33,538 bases of DNA from contig NZ_BDAU01000057.1 in the NCBI RefSeq assembly GCF_001612615.1, positions 1 through 33,538 of the forward strand, written 5' to 3'. The notes below the pieces were generated by a model, which worked only from the letters and a program-made list of their open reading frames with translations, was not told the DNA's origin and did no database searches. Numbering within the stretch: the first letter of the stretch is position 1; each line of letters starts with the position of its first letter. Position numbers and translations under genes: made by a program. Shown one piece after another: positions 23,546 through 30,814 of the stretch. This stretch comes from Nocardia amikacinitolerans NBRC 108937 (GTDB taxonomy: Bacteria > Actinomycetota > Actinomycetes > Mycobacteriales > Mycobacteriaceae).

Positions 23546-24684
23546 CGGCTACTCCCTCTCGGCAGGCCGAGGATGCGCTCGGCGATGATGTTGCGCTGGA
23601 TCTCGTTGGTACCGGCGTAGATCGGGCCGGACAGCGAGAACAGATATCCGTCGGTCCACGGACCGGACCGTTCGCCCGCCGCGCCGAGCACGTCCAGCGC
23701 GGTCTCGTGCATGGCGATGTCGAGCTCGGACCAGAACACCTTGGTGATCGAGGATTCCGCGCCGAGCTTGCCGCCCTCGTTCAACCGGGTGACGGTGCCG
23801 AAGGTGTGCAGGCGGTAGGCCTCGCTGCCGATCCACGCGTCGACGACGGCGTCGCGCTGCGCGGTGTTGGTGCGGTCGCCGGAGTCCAGCCACAGGTCGA
23901 CCAGCCGTCGCGCGGTCGCGCTGAATCGGCCGGGGCTGCGCAGCGAGAGACCGCGCTCGTTGCTCGAGGTGCTCATGGCGGCCCGCCAGCCCTCGCCCGG
24001 CGCGCCGATCACGTCGCGGTCCGGCACGAAGACGTCGTCGAGGAAGATCTCGGCGAAACCGGGTTCGCCGTCCAGCTGCGGGATCGGTCGCACCGAGACG
24101 CCGTCGGCGGTGAGCGGGAACATCACATAGGTGAGTCCCTTGTGCCGCTCCGCCTCAGGATCGCTGCGGAAAAGGCCGAAGGCCCAGTCCGCGAACGCCG
24201 CTCGCGAACTCCACGTCTTCTGTCCGCTGAGCAGCCAGCCGCCCTCGGTGCGCCGCGCCGTCGACCGAATGCCCGCGAGATCGCTGCCCGCCTCGGGCTC
24301 CGACCAGGCCTGCGCCCAGATGTCGTCGCCGCGCGCCATGCGCGGCATGATGCGGTCGAGCTGCTCGGGGGTGCCGTGCTCGAACAACGTCGGCGCCAGC
24401 AGGAAGATGCCGTTCTGGCTGACCCGCCCCGGCGCGCCCGCGGCGTAGTACTCCTGCTCGAACAGCACCCATTCCAGCAGCGAGGCGTCGCGCCCGCCGT
24501 ACTCCTTCGGCCAGGAGACCACCGACAGCCGCGCGTCGGCCAGTTTGCGCTCCCAGTCGCGGTGCGCCTCGAAGCCGGCCTTCGTGTCCATTGAAGGCAG
24601 TGGCGTCGAGGGTTTCTCGGCGGCGAGGAATTCGCGGACCTCCCGCTGGAATTCCCGCGTCGCCTGGTCCAGATCCAGATCCAC
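23542..24684 (-). CDS. fadE31: FadE31-like acyl-CoA dehydrogenase
   Basis: A 380-aa full-length acyl-CoA dehydrogenase. The FAD-binding and substrate segments are visible: WAQAWSEPEAGSDLAGIRS, GQKTWSSRAAFADWAFGLFRS, the C-terminal RNII(A)ERILGLPRG and YAGTNEIQR, in which Ala replaces the Glu of the YEGT motif of medium-chain enzymes. The GTG at 24684 shares its first base with the TAG of the upstream crotonase gene (TAGTG). The longer in-frame reading upstream is read-through of that gene and was rejected. It is the likely common partner of FadE32 and FadE33. Confidence 0.9.
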   Translation of the reverse strand: MDLDLDQATREFQREVREFLAAEKPSTPLPSMDTKAGFEAHRDWERKLADARLSVVSWPKEYGGRDASLLEWVLFEQEYYAAGAPGRVSQNGIFLLAPTLFEHGTPEQLDRIMPRMARGDDIWAQAWSEPEAGSDLAGIRSTARRTEGGWLLSGQKTWSSRAAFADWAFGLFRSDPEAERHKGLTYVMFPLTADGVSVRPIPQLDGEPGFAEIFLDDVFVPDRDVIGAPGEGWRAAMSTSSNERGLSLRSPGRFSATARRLVDLWLDSGDRTNTAQRDAVVDAWIGSEAYRLHTFGTVTRLNEGGKLGAESSITKVFWSELDIAMHETALDVLGAAGERSGPWTDGYLFSLSGPIYAGTNEIQRNIIAERILGLPRGSSR

Positions 24685-25577
24685 TACGTCGTCCCGTTCT
24701 GCTCGGCCGTGCTCGCACTGGCCTTCATCGTCTTGGCGTTCATGCCGCCCAGTGAGTCCGCGCCGACCTCGGCGTTGTGCGCGTGCGCGAAGTGGTGCAG
24801 CCCGAAGACCGAGTCCATGCCGGTGCGCATGCCCATCAGGTCCTCGGCCTGGTTGACCGCCTTCTTGGTGAGTGCGAGGCCGAAACGCGGCATGGCGGCG
24901 ATCTTCTCGGCCAGCGCCATGGTCTCGGCCTCCAGCTCGGCGCGCGGGACCACCCGGTTGACCATGCCCCATTCCTTGGCCTGCGCCGCGCCGAAGCGGT
25001 CGCCGGTGAACAGGAACTCCTTGGCCGCGCGCGGTCCCATCACCCACGGGTGCGCGAAGTACTCCACACCCGGAATGCCCATGCGCACAACGGGATCGGA
25101 GAAGAACGCGTCCTCGGAGGCGACGATCAGATCGCACACCCACGCGAGCATGAGCCCGCCCGCGATACAGGCGCCCTGCACCATCGCGATGGTCGGCTTC
25201 GGGATCTCCCGCCAGCGGCGGCACATGCCGAGGTAGACCTCGGACTCCCTGGCGAACCGCTGGTCGCCGCCCTGCTTGTCGACGTGGTCCCACCACAGCA
25301 CGGCCTTGTTGTCGTAGTGCACGTGGTGGTCGCGGCCGGGGGTGCCGATGTCGTGTCCGGCGCTGAAGTGTTTTCCGTTGCCCGCCAACACGATCACGCC
25401 GATCTCGTCGTCCTCGACGGCGCGTTGGAAGGCGGCGTCGAGCGCGTAGGTCATCACCGAGTTCTGCGCGTTGCGGTAGTCGGGCCGGTTCATCGTGACG
25501 ATCGCGACCCGGCCGCGCCGCTCGTAAGTGACGACCTCGCCTTCGTCCGGCACGCCGTTCTCCGGTTGGTCTGGCAT
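24684..25577 (-). CDS. Crotonase-fold protein in the HIP operon, canonical catalytic Glu pair absent
   Basis: A 297-aa crotonase-superfamily protein between fadD3 and fadE31. The oxyanion-hole elements are present (FSAGHDIG at 71-78; GACIAGGLMLAWVCDLI at 135-151), but the two catalytic glutamates of enoyl-CoA hydratases are replaced: M143 where GGGCELA has Glu and V163 where PEILLG has Glu. D161, E155 and E172 are nearby acidic candidates. An insert of about 25 residues (81-108) is rich in His, Trp and Asp. It is longer than EchA20 (about 247 aa), and M. tuberculosis has no gene in this position. A hydrolase or C-C bond role on a HIP-CoA intermediate is possible (inferred). Confidence 0.9.
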   Translation of the reverse strand: MPDQPENGVPDEGEVVTYERRGRVAIVTMNRPDYRNAQNSVMTYALDAAFQRAVEDDEIGVIVLAGNGKHFSAGHDIGTPGRDHHVHYDNKAVLWWDHVDKQGGDQRFARESEVYLGMCRRWREIPKPTIAMVQGACIAGGLMLAWVCDLIVASEDAFFSDPVVRMGIPGVEYFAHPWVMGPRAAKEFLFTGDRFGAAQAKEWGMVNRVVPRAELEAETMALAEKIAAMPRFGLALTKKAVNQAEDLMGMRTGMDSVFGLHHFAHAHNAEVGADSLGGMNAKTMKASASTAEQNGTT

Positions 25578-27136
25578 TACGACTTCTCCTCACGTAGTTG
25601 ACGCTTGAGCACTTTCCCGGCGGCGCTGTAGGGCAGCTGGTCGCGGAATTCGACGAAGCGCGGCACCTTGAAATTCGCCAGTACGGTGGTGGCGTGGGCG
25701 AGCACCTGGTCCTCGGTCAGTGTCGAGCCGGGCTTGCGCACCACATAGGCCTTGCCGACCTCGCCCATCCTGGTGTCGGGCACGCCGACGACCGCCGACT
25801 CGGCCACGCCGTCGAGCCGGGCGAGCGCCTGCTCGACCTCGGCCGGATAGACGTTGAAACCGCCGGAGATGTACATGTCCTTGAGCCGGTCGGTGATCCG
25901 GAGATAGCCGCGCTCGTCGAGCGTGCCGATATCGCCGGTGTGCAGCCAGCCGTCCGCGTCGACGGTCTCCGCGGTGGCCTTCGGATCGTCCAGGTAGCCG
26001 AGCATGACGTTCGGGCCGCGCAACAGCACCTCGCCCGCGTCGCTGAGCTTCAGCTCGAAGCCGGCGATCGGCCTGCCGCAGGTGGTCGCGATGGTCTCGG
26101 CGTCGTCGTCGGCGCGGCACATGGTGCCGAACCCGGCCGCCTCGGAGAGGCCGTAACCCGTGATGACGACCGCGAATTCGAGCTCCGACCGCATCTGCTC
26201 GACGAGCACGACCGGCACCGTCGCCGCGCCGGTGACCGCCACCCGCAGGGTGCTCAGGTCGTAGGAGTCCCGGTCCGGGAAGTCCAGGATGGTCTGGTAG
26301 ATCGTCGGCGGCCCTGGCAGCACGGTGATCTTCTCCTGGCCGACGAGTCGCATCGTCTGCGGCACGTCGAAGGTGGCCTGGGGAATGATCGTCGCGCCGG
26401 TGACCAGGCAGGACAGGATGCCCGCCTTGTAACCGAAGTTGTGGAAGAACGGGCTGACGACGAGATAGCGATCGTCGCTGTTCAGCGTGGTGCACTCGGC
26501 CCAGGCCCGCACCACCGACAGCGCCTGCCGGTGCGCGACGAGCGTGCCCTTGCTGCGGCCGGTGGTTCCGGAGGTGAACAGGATGTCGGAGATGTCCTCG
26601 GCGTCCACGGCCGCGGCCCGCTTCTCGGCGTCCTCGACCGGGACGGTGTCGGCGATCACCGCGAGATCGGACCAGTTCAGCACGGTCGAGTCGGTGCTGG
26701 TCGTCTCGCCGCCCGGCTCCACCGGAATCACCACGATCGTGGGGATGGCCAGTTCCGGTGCGGCGGCGCGCAGTTCGGCGAGGCGGTCGCGGCCGAGGAA
26801 GGTCCCCGCGATGAACAGCGCCTTCGCGTCGACCCTCGACAGCACGTCCGCGGCCTCGTCGGCGACGTAGCGGGTGTTCAGCGGCACCAGCGCCGCGCCG
26901 GCGTAGTGCGCGGCCAGCGCGGCGACCACCCAGTGATAGGTGTTCGGCGACCACATGGCCACCCGGTCGCCGGACTGCACGCCGCGCGCGATCAGCGCGC
27001 GCGCCGTCTCCTGGACCGCCGCGAGTAGCTGGGTCCAGTCGAGACGGACGTCGCCGTCGGCCAGTGCGGGTGCGGCGCCGAAGGTCCGCGCGGCGTCGTG
27101 CAGGGCCAGCGGTGTCGTTTGTGCAGGGGTTGTCAC
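25577..27136 (-). CDS. fadD3: FadD3, HIP-CoA synthetase
   Basis: A 519-aa acyl-CoA synthetase (ANL superfamily) that starts degradation of rings C and D by making HIP-CoA. The ATP loop is TSGTTGRSKG at 188-197, followed by the adenylate motif ITGYGLSEAAGFGT, GWLHTGDIGTLDERGYLRITDRLKDMYISGGFNVYP and the C-terminal catalytic lysine K508 in SAAGKVLK. The GTG at 27136 has a GAGG ribosome-binding site at normal spacing. It is the first gene of the operon fadD3-crotonase-fadE31-fadE32-fadE33, each overlapping the next by 1-4 bases, and is divergent from fadE30 around a KstR2-type box. The name is supported by this synteny as well as the sequence. Confidence 0.94.
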   Translation of the reverse strand: MTTPAQTTPLALHDAARTFGAAPALADGDVRLDWTQLLAAVQETARALIARGVQSGDRVAMWSPNTYHWVVAALAAHYAGAALVPLNTRYVADEAADVLSRVDAKALFIAGTFLGRDRLAELRAAAPELAIPTIVVIPVEPGGETTSTDSTVLNWSDLAVIADTVPVEDAEKRAAAVDAEDISDILFTSGTTGRSKGTLVAHRQALSVVRAWAECTTLNSDDRYLVVSPFFHNFGYKAGILSCLVTGATIIPQATFDVPQTMRLVGQEKITVLPGPPTIYQTILDFPDRDSYDLSTLRVAVTGAATVPVVLVEQMRSELEFAVVITGYGLSEAAGFGTMCRADDDAETIATTCGRPIAGFELKLSDAGEVLLRGPNVMLGYLDDPKATAETVDADGWLHTGDIGTLDERGYLRITDRLKDMYISGGFNVYPAEVEQALARLDGVAESAVVGVPDTRMGEVGKAYVVRKPGSTLTEDQVLAHATTVLANFKVPRFVEFRDQLPYSAAGKVLKRQLREEKS

Positions 27137-27183
27137 GGGTGTTCCTCACCGTTCACGCGAGTACTTATGCACGCACTCTACAA

Positions 27184-27197
27184 AGCAAGTGCTTGGT
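27184..27197. promoter_or_regulatory. KstR2-type box in the fadD3-fadE30 divergent promoter
   Basis: AGCAAGTGCTTGGT matches the KstR2 consensus AnCAAGnnCTTGnT at all fixed positions. KstR2 represses the HIP regulon in mycobacteria and rhodococci and is released by HIP-CoA. The site is 47 bp upstream of the fadD3 start and 16 bp upstream of the fadE30 start, so it can control both. Confidence 0.9.
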
Positions 27198-27210
27198 AGG
27201 TTATCCTACC
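27195..27210. promoter_or_regulatory. Second palindrome overlapping the fadE30 -10 region
   Basis: A perfect 6-4-6 repeat, GGTAGG-TTAT-CCTACC, shares three bases with the KstR2 box and ends 3 bp before the fadE30 GTG. Within it TATCCT (27202-27207) is a good -10 for transcription starting at the GTG, giving a leaderless message. A second factor or a promoter-proximal structure is possible. Confidence 0.55.
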
Positions 27211-27213
27211 GGC

Positions 27214-28407
27214 GTGGTTGCGATCCAGACCTCAGATTCCGACACTGCCGCGCAGGACGCGCGGTTTTCCGCCGAAGTGCGGGAATGGCTGGCCGAGAAT
27301 CTCAACGGAGAATTCCGCGAACTGCGCGGACTAGGCGGTCCAGGCCGCGAACACGAGGCGTTCGACGAGCGCCTGGCCTGGGACCGGCACTTGGCCGCGT
27401 CCGGGTGGACCTGCCTGGGGTGGCCCAAGGAGTACGGCGGTCGCGAGGCCACCGTGCGCCAGCAGGTGATCTTCCACGAGGAGTACGCCAAGGCCAACGC
27501 GCCCGCGCGGGTCTCGCACGTGGGGGAGGAGCTGCTCGGCCCGACCGTGCTCGCCTTCGGCACCCAGGCGCAGAAGGACCGCTTCCTGCCCGGCATCCGC
27601 AATGTCAGCGAACTGTGGTGCCAGGGCTACTCGGAACCGGGCGCGGGTTCGGACCTCGCTGCCATCAGCACGGCCGCGCACCTCGACGGCGACGAGTGGT
27701 CCATCAACGGCCAGAAGATCTGGACGTCGCTGGCGCACGTGGCCGACTGGTGCTTCGTCGTCGCACGCACCGAGAAGGGCTCTTCCCGCCACAAGGGCCT
27801 GTCCTACCTGCTGGTTCCCATGAAGCAACCGGGCATCGAGGTGCGCCCGATCATCCAGCTCACCGGGACGTCGGAATTCAACGAAGTCTTCTTCGACAAC
27901 GCCCGCACCGCCGCCGACCTGGTCGTCGGCGCGCCGGGCGACGGCTGGCGCATCGCGATGGGCACGCTGACCTTCGAACGCGGCATCTCCACCCTCGGCC
28001 AGCAGATCCGCTTCGCGCGCGAACTGGCCGATGTCGAAGCGCTGGCCCGCCGCATCGGCGCGGCCGACGACCCGCTCATCGCCGACCGGATCGACCGGGC
28101 ATGGGTAGGTCTGCGAGTGTTGCGCGCGCACGCGCTGCGCACCATGGAAGGCACCGGCGTGGACGACGGCGGACAGGCGTCGGTGGCGAAACTGCTCTGG
28201 GCCAATTGGCACCGCGGCCTCGGCGAGCTGGCCATGGCCGTGCTCGGCGCGCGCGGCCTGGTGGCCGACGAGGACGACGATCTCAACGAATGGCAGCGGC
28301 TGTATCTGTTCACCCGCGCCGACACCATCTACGGAGGTTCGAACGAAGTGCAGCGCAACATCATCTCCGAGCGCGTGCTCGGTCTGCCGCGCGAGGCACG
28401 GCCGTGA
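27214..28407 (+). CDS. fadE30: FadE30, HIP-CoA-derived acyl-CoA dehydrogenase
   Basis: A 397-aa acyl-CoA dehydrogenase that desaturates the propionyl-CoA side chain of the 5-hydroxy HIP-CoA intermediate. Family text is strong: GLGGPGREHEAFDERLAW, ELWCQGYSEPGAGSDLAAIS, GQKIWTSLAHVADWCFVVARTEKGS, GAPGDGWRIAMGTLTFERG and a C-terminal YGGSNEVQRNIISERVLGLPRE. Gly takes the position of the YEGT-type glutamate. The GTG at 27214 has no ribosome-binding site but sits where a leaderless transcript would start; upstream in-frame codons cross the KstR2 box. Its TGA overlaps the ipdF GTG (GTGA). Confidence 0.95.
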   Translation: MVAIQTSDSDTAAQDARFSAEVREWLAENLNGEFRELRGLGGPGREHEAFDERLAWDRHLAASGWTCLGWPKEYGGREATVRQQVIFHEEYAKANAPARVSHVGEELLGPTVLAFGTQAQKDRFLPGIRNVSELWCQGYSEPGAGSDLAAISTAAHLDGDEWSINGQKIWTSLAHVADWCFVVARTEKGSSRHKGLSYLLVPMKQPGIEVRPIIQLTGTSEFNEVFFDNARTAADLVVGAPGDGWRIAMGTLTFERGISTLGQQIRFARELADVEALARRIGAADDPLIADRIDRAWVGLRVLRAHALRTMEGTGVDDGGQASVAKLLWANWHRGLGELAMAVLGARGLVADEDDDLNEWQRLYLFTRADTIYGGSNEVQRNIISERVLGLPREARP

Positions 28408-29204
28408 CCGCGCGGCCCCTTTCGGTCGCCCCCGAGCCCGTCGCCGGGCACGGCCTGCTGACCGGACGCGTCGCCGTGGTCACCGCCGCCGCGGGGACCG
28501 GCATCGGCTCGGCGACCGCGCGCAGGCTGCTCGCCGAGGGTGCCGACGTGGTGGTCTCCGACTGGCACGAGCGTCGGCTCGCCGAGACCGAGGTCGAGCT
28601 GAAGGGTGAGTTCCCCGAGCGCAGGGTCGCCGCGATCGCCTGCGACGTGCAGAGCACCGAGCAGGTGGACGCGCTGGTCCGCGGCGCAACCGAAGCGCTC
28701 GGCCGCATCGACATCATGGTCAACAACGCGGGCCTCGGCGGTGAGACGCCGGTCGTCGACATGACCGACGAGCAGTGGGACCGCGTCCTCGACATCACGC
28801 TCAACGGCACCTTCCGCTGCACCCGCGCCGCGCTGTCCTACTTCCGTTCGGTCGGCCACGGCGGCGTCATCGTGAACAACGCGAGCGTCCTCGGCTGGCG
28901 CGCGCAGTACGGTCAGGCGCACTACGCGGCTGCCAAGGCGGGCGTCATGGCGCTGACCAGGTGCAGCGCGATCGAGGCCGCCGAGCTCGGCGTGCGGATC
29001 AACGCGGTCGCGCCGAGCATCGCCAGGCACGCCTTCCTCGACAAGGTCAGCTCGACGGAACTGCTCGATCAGCTCTCCGAACGGGAGGCCTTCGGCCGCG
29101 CGGCCGAGCCGTGGGAGGTCGCCGCGACCATCGCCATGCTGGCCAGCGACTACACCAGCTACCTCACCGGCGAGGTGGTTTCGGTGAGCAGTCAGCGGGC
29201 CTGA
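28404..29204 (+). CDS. ipdF: IpdF, SDR of the HIP-CoA pathway
   Basis: A 266-aa SDR. It has the unusual NAD-binding loop TAAAGTGIG, then VVSDWHERRL (Asp after strand 2, suggesting NAD(H)), VNNAGLGGETPVVDMTDEQWDRVL, the catalytic Ser in VNNASVLGWRAQ, and the HYAAAKAGVMALTRCSAIEA Tyr-Lys pair. This text and the fadE30-ipdF order match M. tuberculosis Rv3560c-Rv3559c. IpdF is assigned to interconversion of the 5-hydroxyl and 5-keto groups of HIP-CoA intermediates. The GTG start overlaps the fadE30 stop by four bases. A small TTCG-tetraloop hairpin (29221-29232) follows the stop and may help end the transcript. Confidence 0.93.
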   Translation: MTARPLSVAPEPVAGHGLLTGRVAVVTAAAGTGIGSATARRLLAEGADVVVSDWHERRLAETEVELKGEFPERRVAAIACDVQSTEQVDALVRGATEALGRIDIMVNNAGLGGETPVVDMTDEQWDRVLDITLNGTFRCTRAALSYFRSVGHGGVIVNNASVLGWRAQYGQAHYAAAKAGVMALTRCSAIEAAELGVRINAVAPSIARHAFLDKVSSTELLDQLSEREAFGRAAEPWEVAATIAMLASDYTSYLTGEVVSVSSQRA

Positions 29205-29350
29205 CGCGCCTGATTGAGATCGCCTTCGGGCGTCCGCTTCCTTCCTGGGAAACGGGCGCCCGATCAGGTGAAAAAGGGTGGCGCGCGGGCGGCCGGGGTG
29301 TGCCATGCTGGGGATGGACGGATCCCGCAATTTCGTAAGGGGCGTTGGCT

Positions 29351-30082
29351 ATGGGCCTGGATCGCCCACCTGCCCGCGAACAACTGGAACTCGACGTCGT
29401 ACGCGAGGTCGTGCTGGCCAGACGTCGTCTCGACAGCATGGTGCTAGCCGCCTTGACACTCGGCGCCGAACTGATGAACCACGAATCCGCGCGGGCGACT
29501 GCCTGCCGCGCCGCCCAGATTCTCGAGCTGTACGCGGTCGACGAGAACGAAGTCGAACGCGACCCGCGGGCCGCGCTTCGCGCCGACATGAGGCGCGACA
29601 ACGCCCGCGCCCGGCGGATCGGCTTGAAGGCTCCCGCCGGTGTTCCTTCCGAGCAGGATCGACGGCGACAACGCCAGACCGCCCTGCTGCGCGAGGTCCG
29701 CGCCGACCTCATCGAGGTGCTGCGCCGCTGCCGCAGACACCACTTCGACCGCGGTGCCGTCGCCGACGAAATCGCCCAGGGCCTGTGCGCCGCCACCGAC
29801 AAACTGGTCGTGGGCGCCGACATGGACGCCTACCACGCCTGGCAGCGCGGCATGGTCCTGAAACTCATCGAAGAACCCGTCCCCTACGGCCCGCCCCGCG
29901 TGATGGCGACCGTCGACGCGGGCCCCGGCCGCGGACCCCTCACCGTCGAATGGGACACGCCCGAACGAAGATTGGCCCTCGTCGCCCGCATGGCCCGCGC
30001 AGGCATCTCCCCGGTCATCATCTGCGACCGCCTCCTCGCCGACCTCTCCGTGTCCTCCCCGATCCGCTACTCGTTGCGGTAG
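29351..30082 (+). CDS. Uncharacterised helical protein
   Basis: A 243-aa protein that I do not recognise. It is nearly all helix-forming, very rich in Arg and Ala, with no signal peptide or membrane helix. Notable segments are VVREVVLARRRLDSMVLAALTLGAELM, a charged middle (ADMRRDNARARRIG, then EVLRRCRRHHFDRGAVADEIAQGL) and a C-terminal MARAGISPVIICDRLLADL that could be a small helix-turn-helix-like unit. The ATG at 29351 follows AAGGGG at nine bases; a TTG two codons earlier is also open. Codon use is the same high-GC type as the steroid genes, unlike the cassette downstream. It lies 92 bp before the WXG100 pair on the same strand. Confidence 0.75.
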   Translation: MGLDRPPAREQLELDVVREVVLARRRLDSMVLAALTLGAELMNHESARATACRAAQILELYAVDENEVERDPRAALRADMRRDNARARRIGLKAPAGVPSEQDRRRQRQTALLREVRADLIEVLRRCRRHHFDRGAVADEIAQGLCAATDKLVVGADMDAYHAWQRGMVLKLIEEPVPYGPPRVMATVDAGPGRGPLTVEWDTPERRLALVARMARAGISPVIICDRLLADLSVSSPIRYSLR

Positions 30083-30162
30083 AGCTGAATCCGCCCGCGT
30101 CGGTGCGGCCGGCGACAACCCTCTCCTGGTACTCAGTCGCCGTTGTCGGTCAACCAAATCGC

Positions 30163-30168
30163 TAGAAT
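30163..30168 (+). promoter_or_regulatory. -10 element, likely leaderless start of the WXG100 gene
   Basis: TAGAAT lies seven bases before the ATG at 30175, the spacing expected for a leaderless transcript. No ribosome-binding site precedes that ATG. A -35-like TTGTCG lies 14 bp further upstream, a short spacing. Confidence 0.45.
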
Positions 30169-30174
30169 TCGCTC

Positions 30175-30513
30175 ATGAGTGATGGGGGGACGCCGGCTTC
30201 TGGTCAAAACCTCTCGGTGGTGCCCGAGAAGGTGCGTGAGGTCGGTAAGTACGTCTACGAGTTGTCGGAAGCTCTTCGAACGGCACTGGATTCGGCCGCG
30301 AAGGATGTCTCTTCGCTGACCGGTGGAAGCTGGACCGGGGACGCGGCCAACGAGTTCTCGCAGGGCTGGACCGATGTCCACGAAGGCGGTACGCAGATCA
30401 TGACCGCCCTGACCGAGATGGCCGAGAAGCTCGGCGTCACCGCCGACACCTACCAAGCCCGCGACGACGGCAACGCCGCTGCATTCAACACTTCGAGTTT
30501 GGATCTGCCATGA
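30175..30513 (+). CDS. WXG100 protein 1 (ESX secretion)
   Basis: A 112-aa WXG100 protein: two helices around the hairpin motif GGSWTGDAA (W-T-G at about residues 53-55), preceded by VPEKVREVGKYVYELSEALRTAL and followed by FSQGWTDVHEGGTQIMTALTEMAEKLGVTADTYQARDD. The last carries the YxxxD/E secretion signal (Y93 to D97). Such proteins form heterodimers exported by type VII (ESX) machinery; no ESX core gene is in the window. Its end overlaps the second WXG100 gene by four bases (ATGA), the usual pairing. Confidence 0.92.
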   Translation: MSDGGTPASGQNLSVVPEKVREVGKYVYELSEALRTALDSAAKDVSSLTGGSWTGDAANEFSQGWTDVHEGGTQIMTALTEMAEKLGVTADTYQARDDGNAAAFNTSSLDLP

Positions 30514-30809
30514 GCTCACGGTTTTCGGTGGATCTCGACCATCTCGATGAGATCGTCGCGCGATTGTCCGGTCTGGCCGGGTTCATCGGCGAGCGCCTCG
30601 ACGAGATCGACGACAGAGTCGCGACCTTGGCAGGCACCGGCTGGGAAGGCGTCGCTGCCCAAGCGTATGCCGAGGCGCACTCGCAATGGGTCACGGGTGC
30701 ACGGGAATTCGTGGAAGGCGTACGCGATATGAGCGATGCGGCCAAGGCGGCGCACGCGCGCTACACGCGAGCCGTCGATACGAACTACAAGATGTTCAAC
30801 GGGGGATAA
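30510..30809 (+). CDS. WXG100 protein 2 (ESX secretion)
   Basis: A 99-aa WXG100 partner. The motif is GTGWEGVAAQAY (W-E-G at about residues 45-47), between VDLDHLDEIVARLSGLAGFIGERLDEIDDRV and QWVTGAREFVEGVRDMSDAAKAAHARYTRAVDTNYKMFNGG. Overlap with the first WXG100 gene and the effector start 5 bp further suggest one operon in which this pair escorts the effector at 30815. Length and fold are normal for the family. Confidence 0.92.
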   Translation: MSSRFSVDLDHLDEIVARLSGLAGFIGERLDEIDDRVATLAGTGWEGVAAQAYAEAHSQWVTGAREFVEGVRDMSDAAKAAHARYTRAVDTNYKMFNGG

Positions 30810-30814
30810 GTGTC

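Noticed and set aside
25598..27028. A 476-codon plus-strand open frame antisense to fadD3
   Set aside because: It is a Gly/Arg/His-rich shadow typical of high-GC DNA, with no ribosome-binding site or family match, while the minus strand encodes a perfect acyl-CoA synthetase.
25590..27149. A second 519-codon minus-strand frame over fadD3
   Set aside because: Its translation is an Arg-rich frame shift of fadD3, without ANL motifs.
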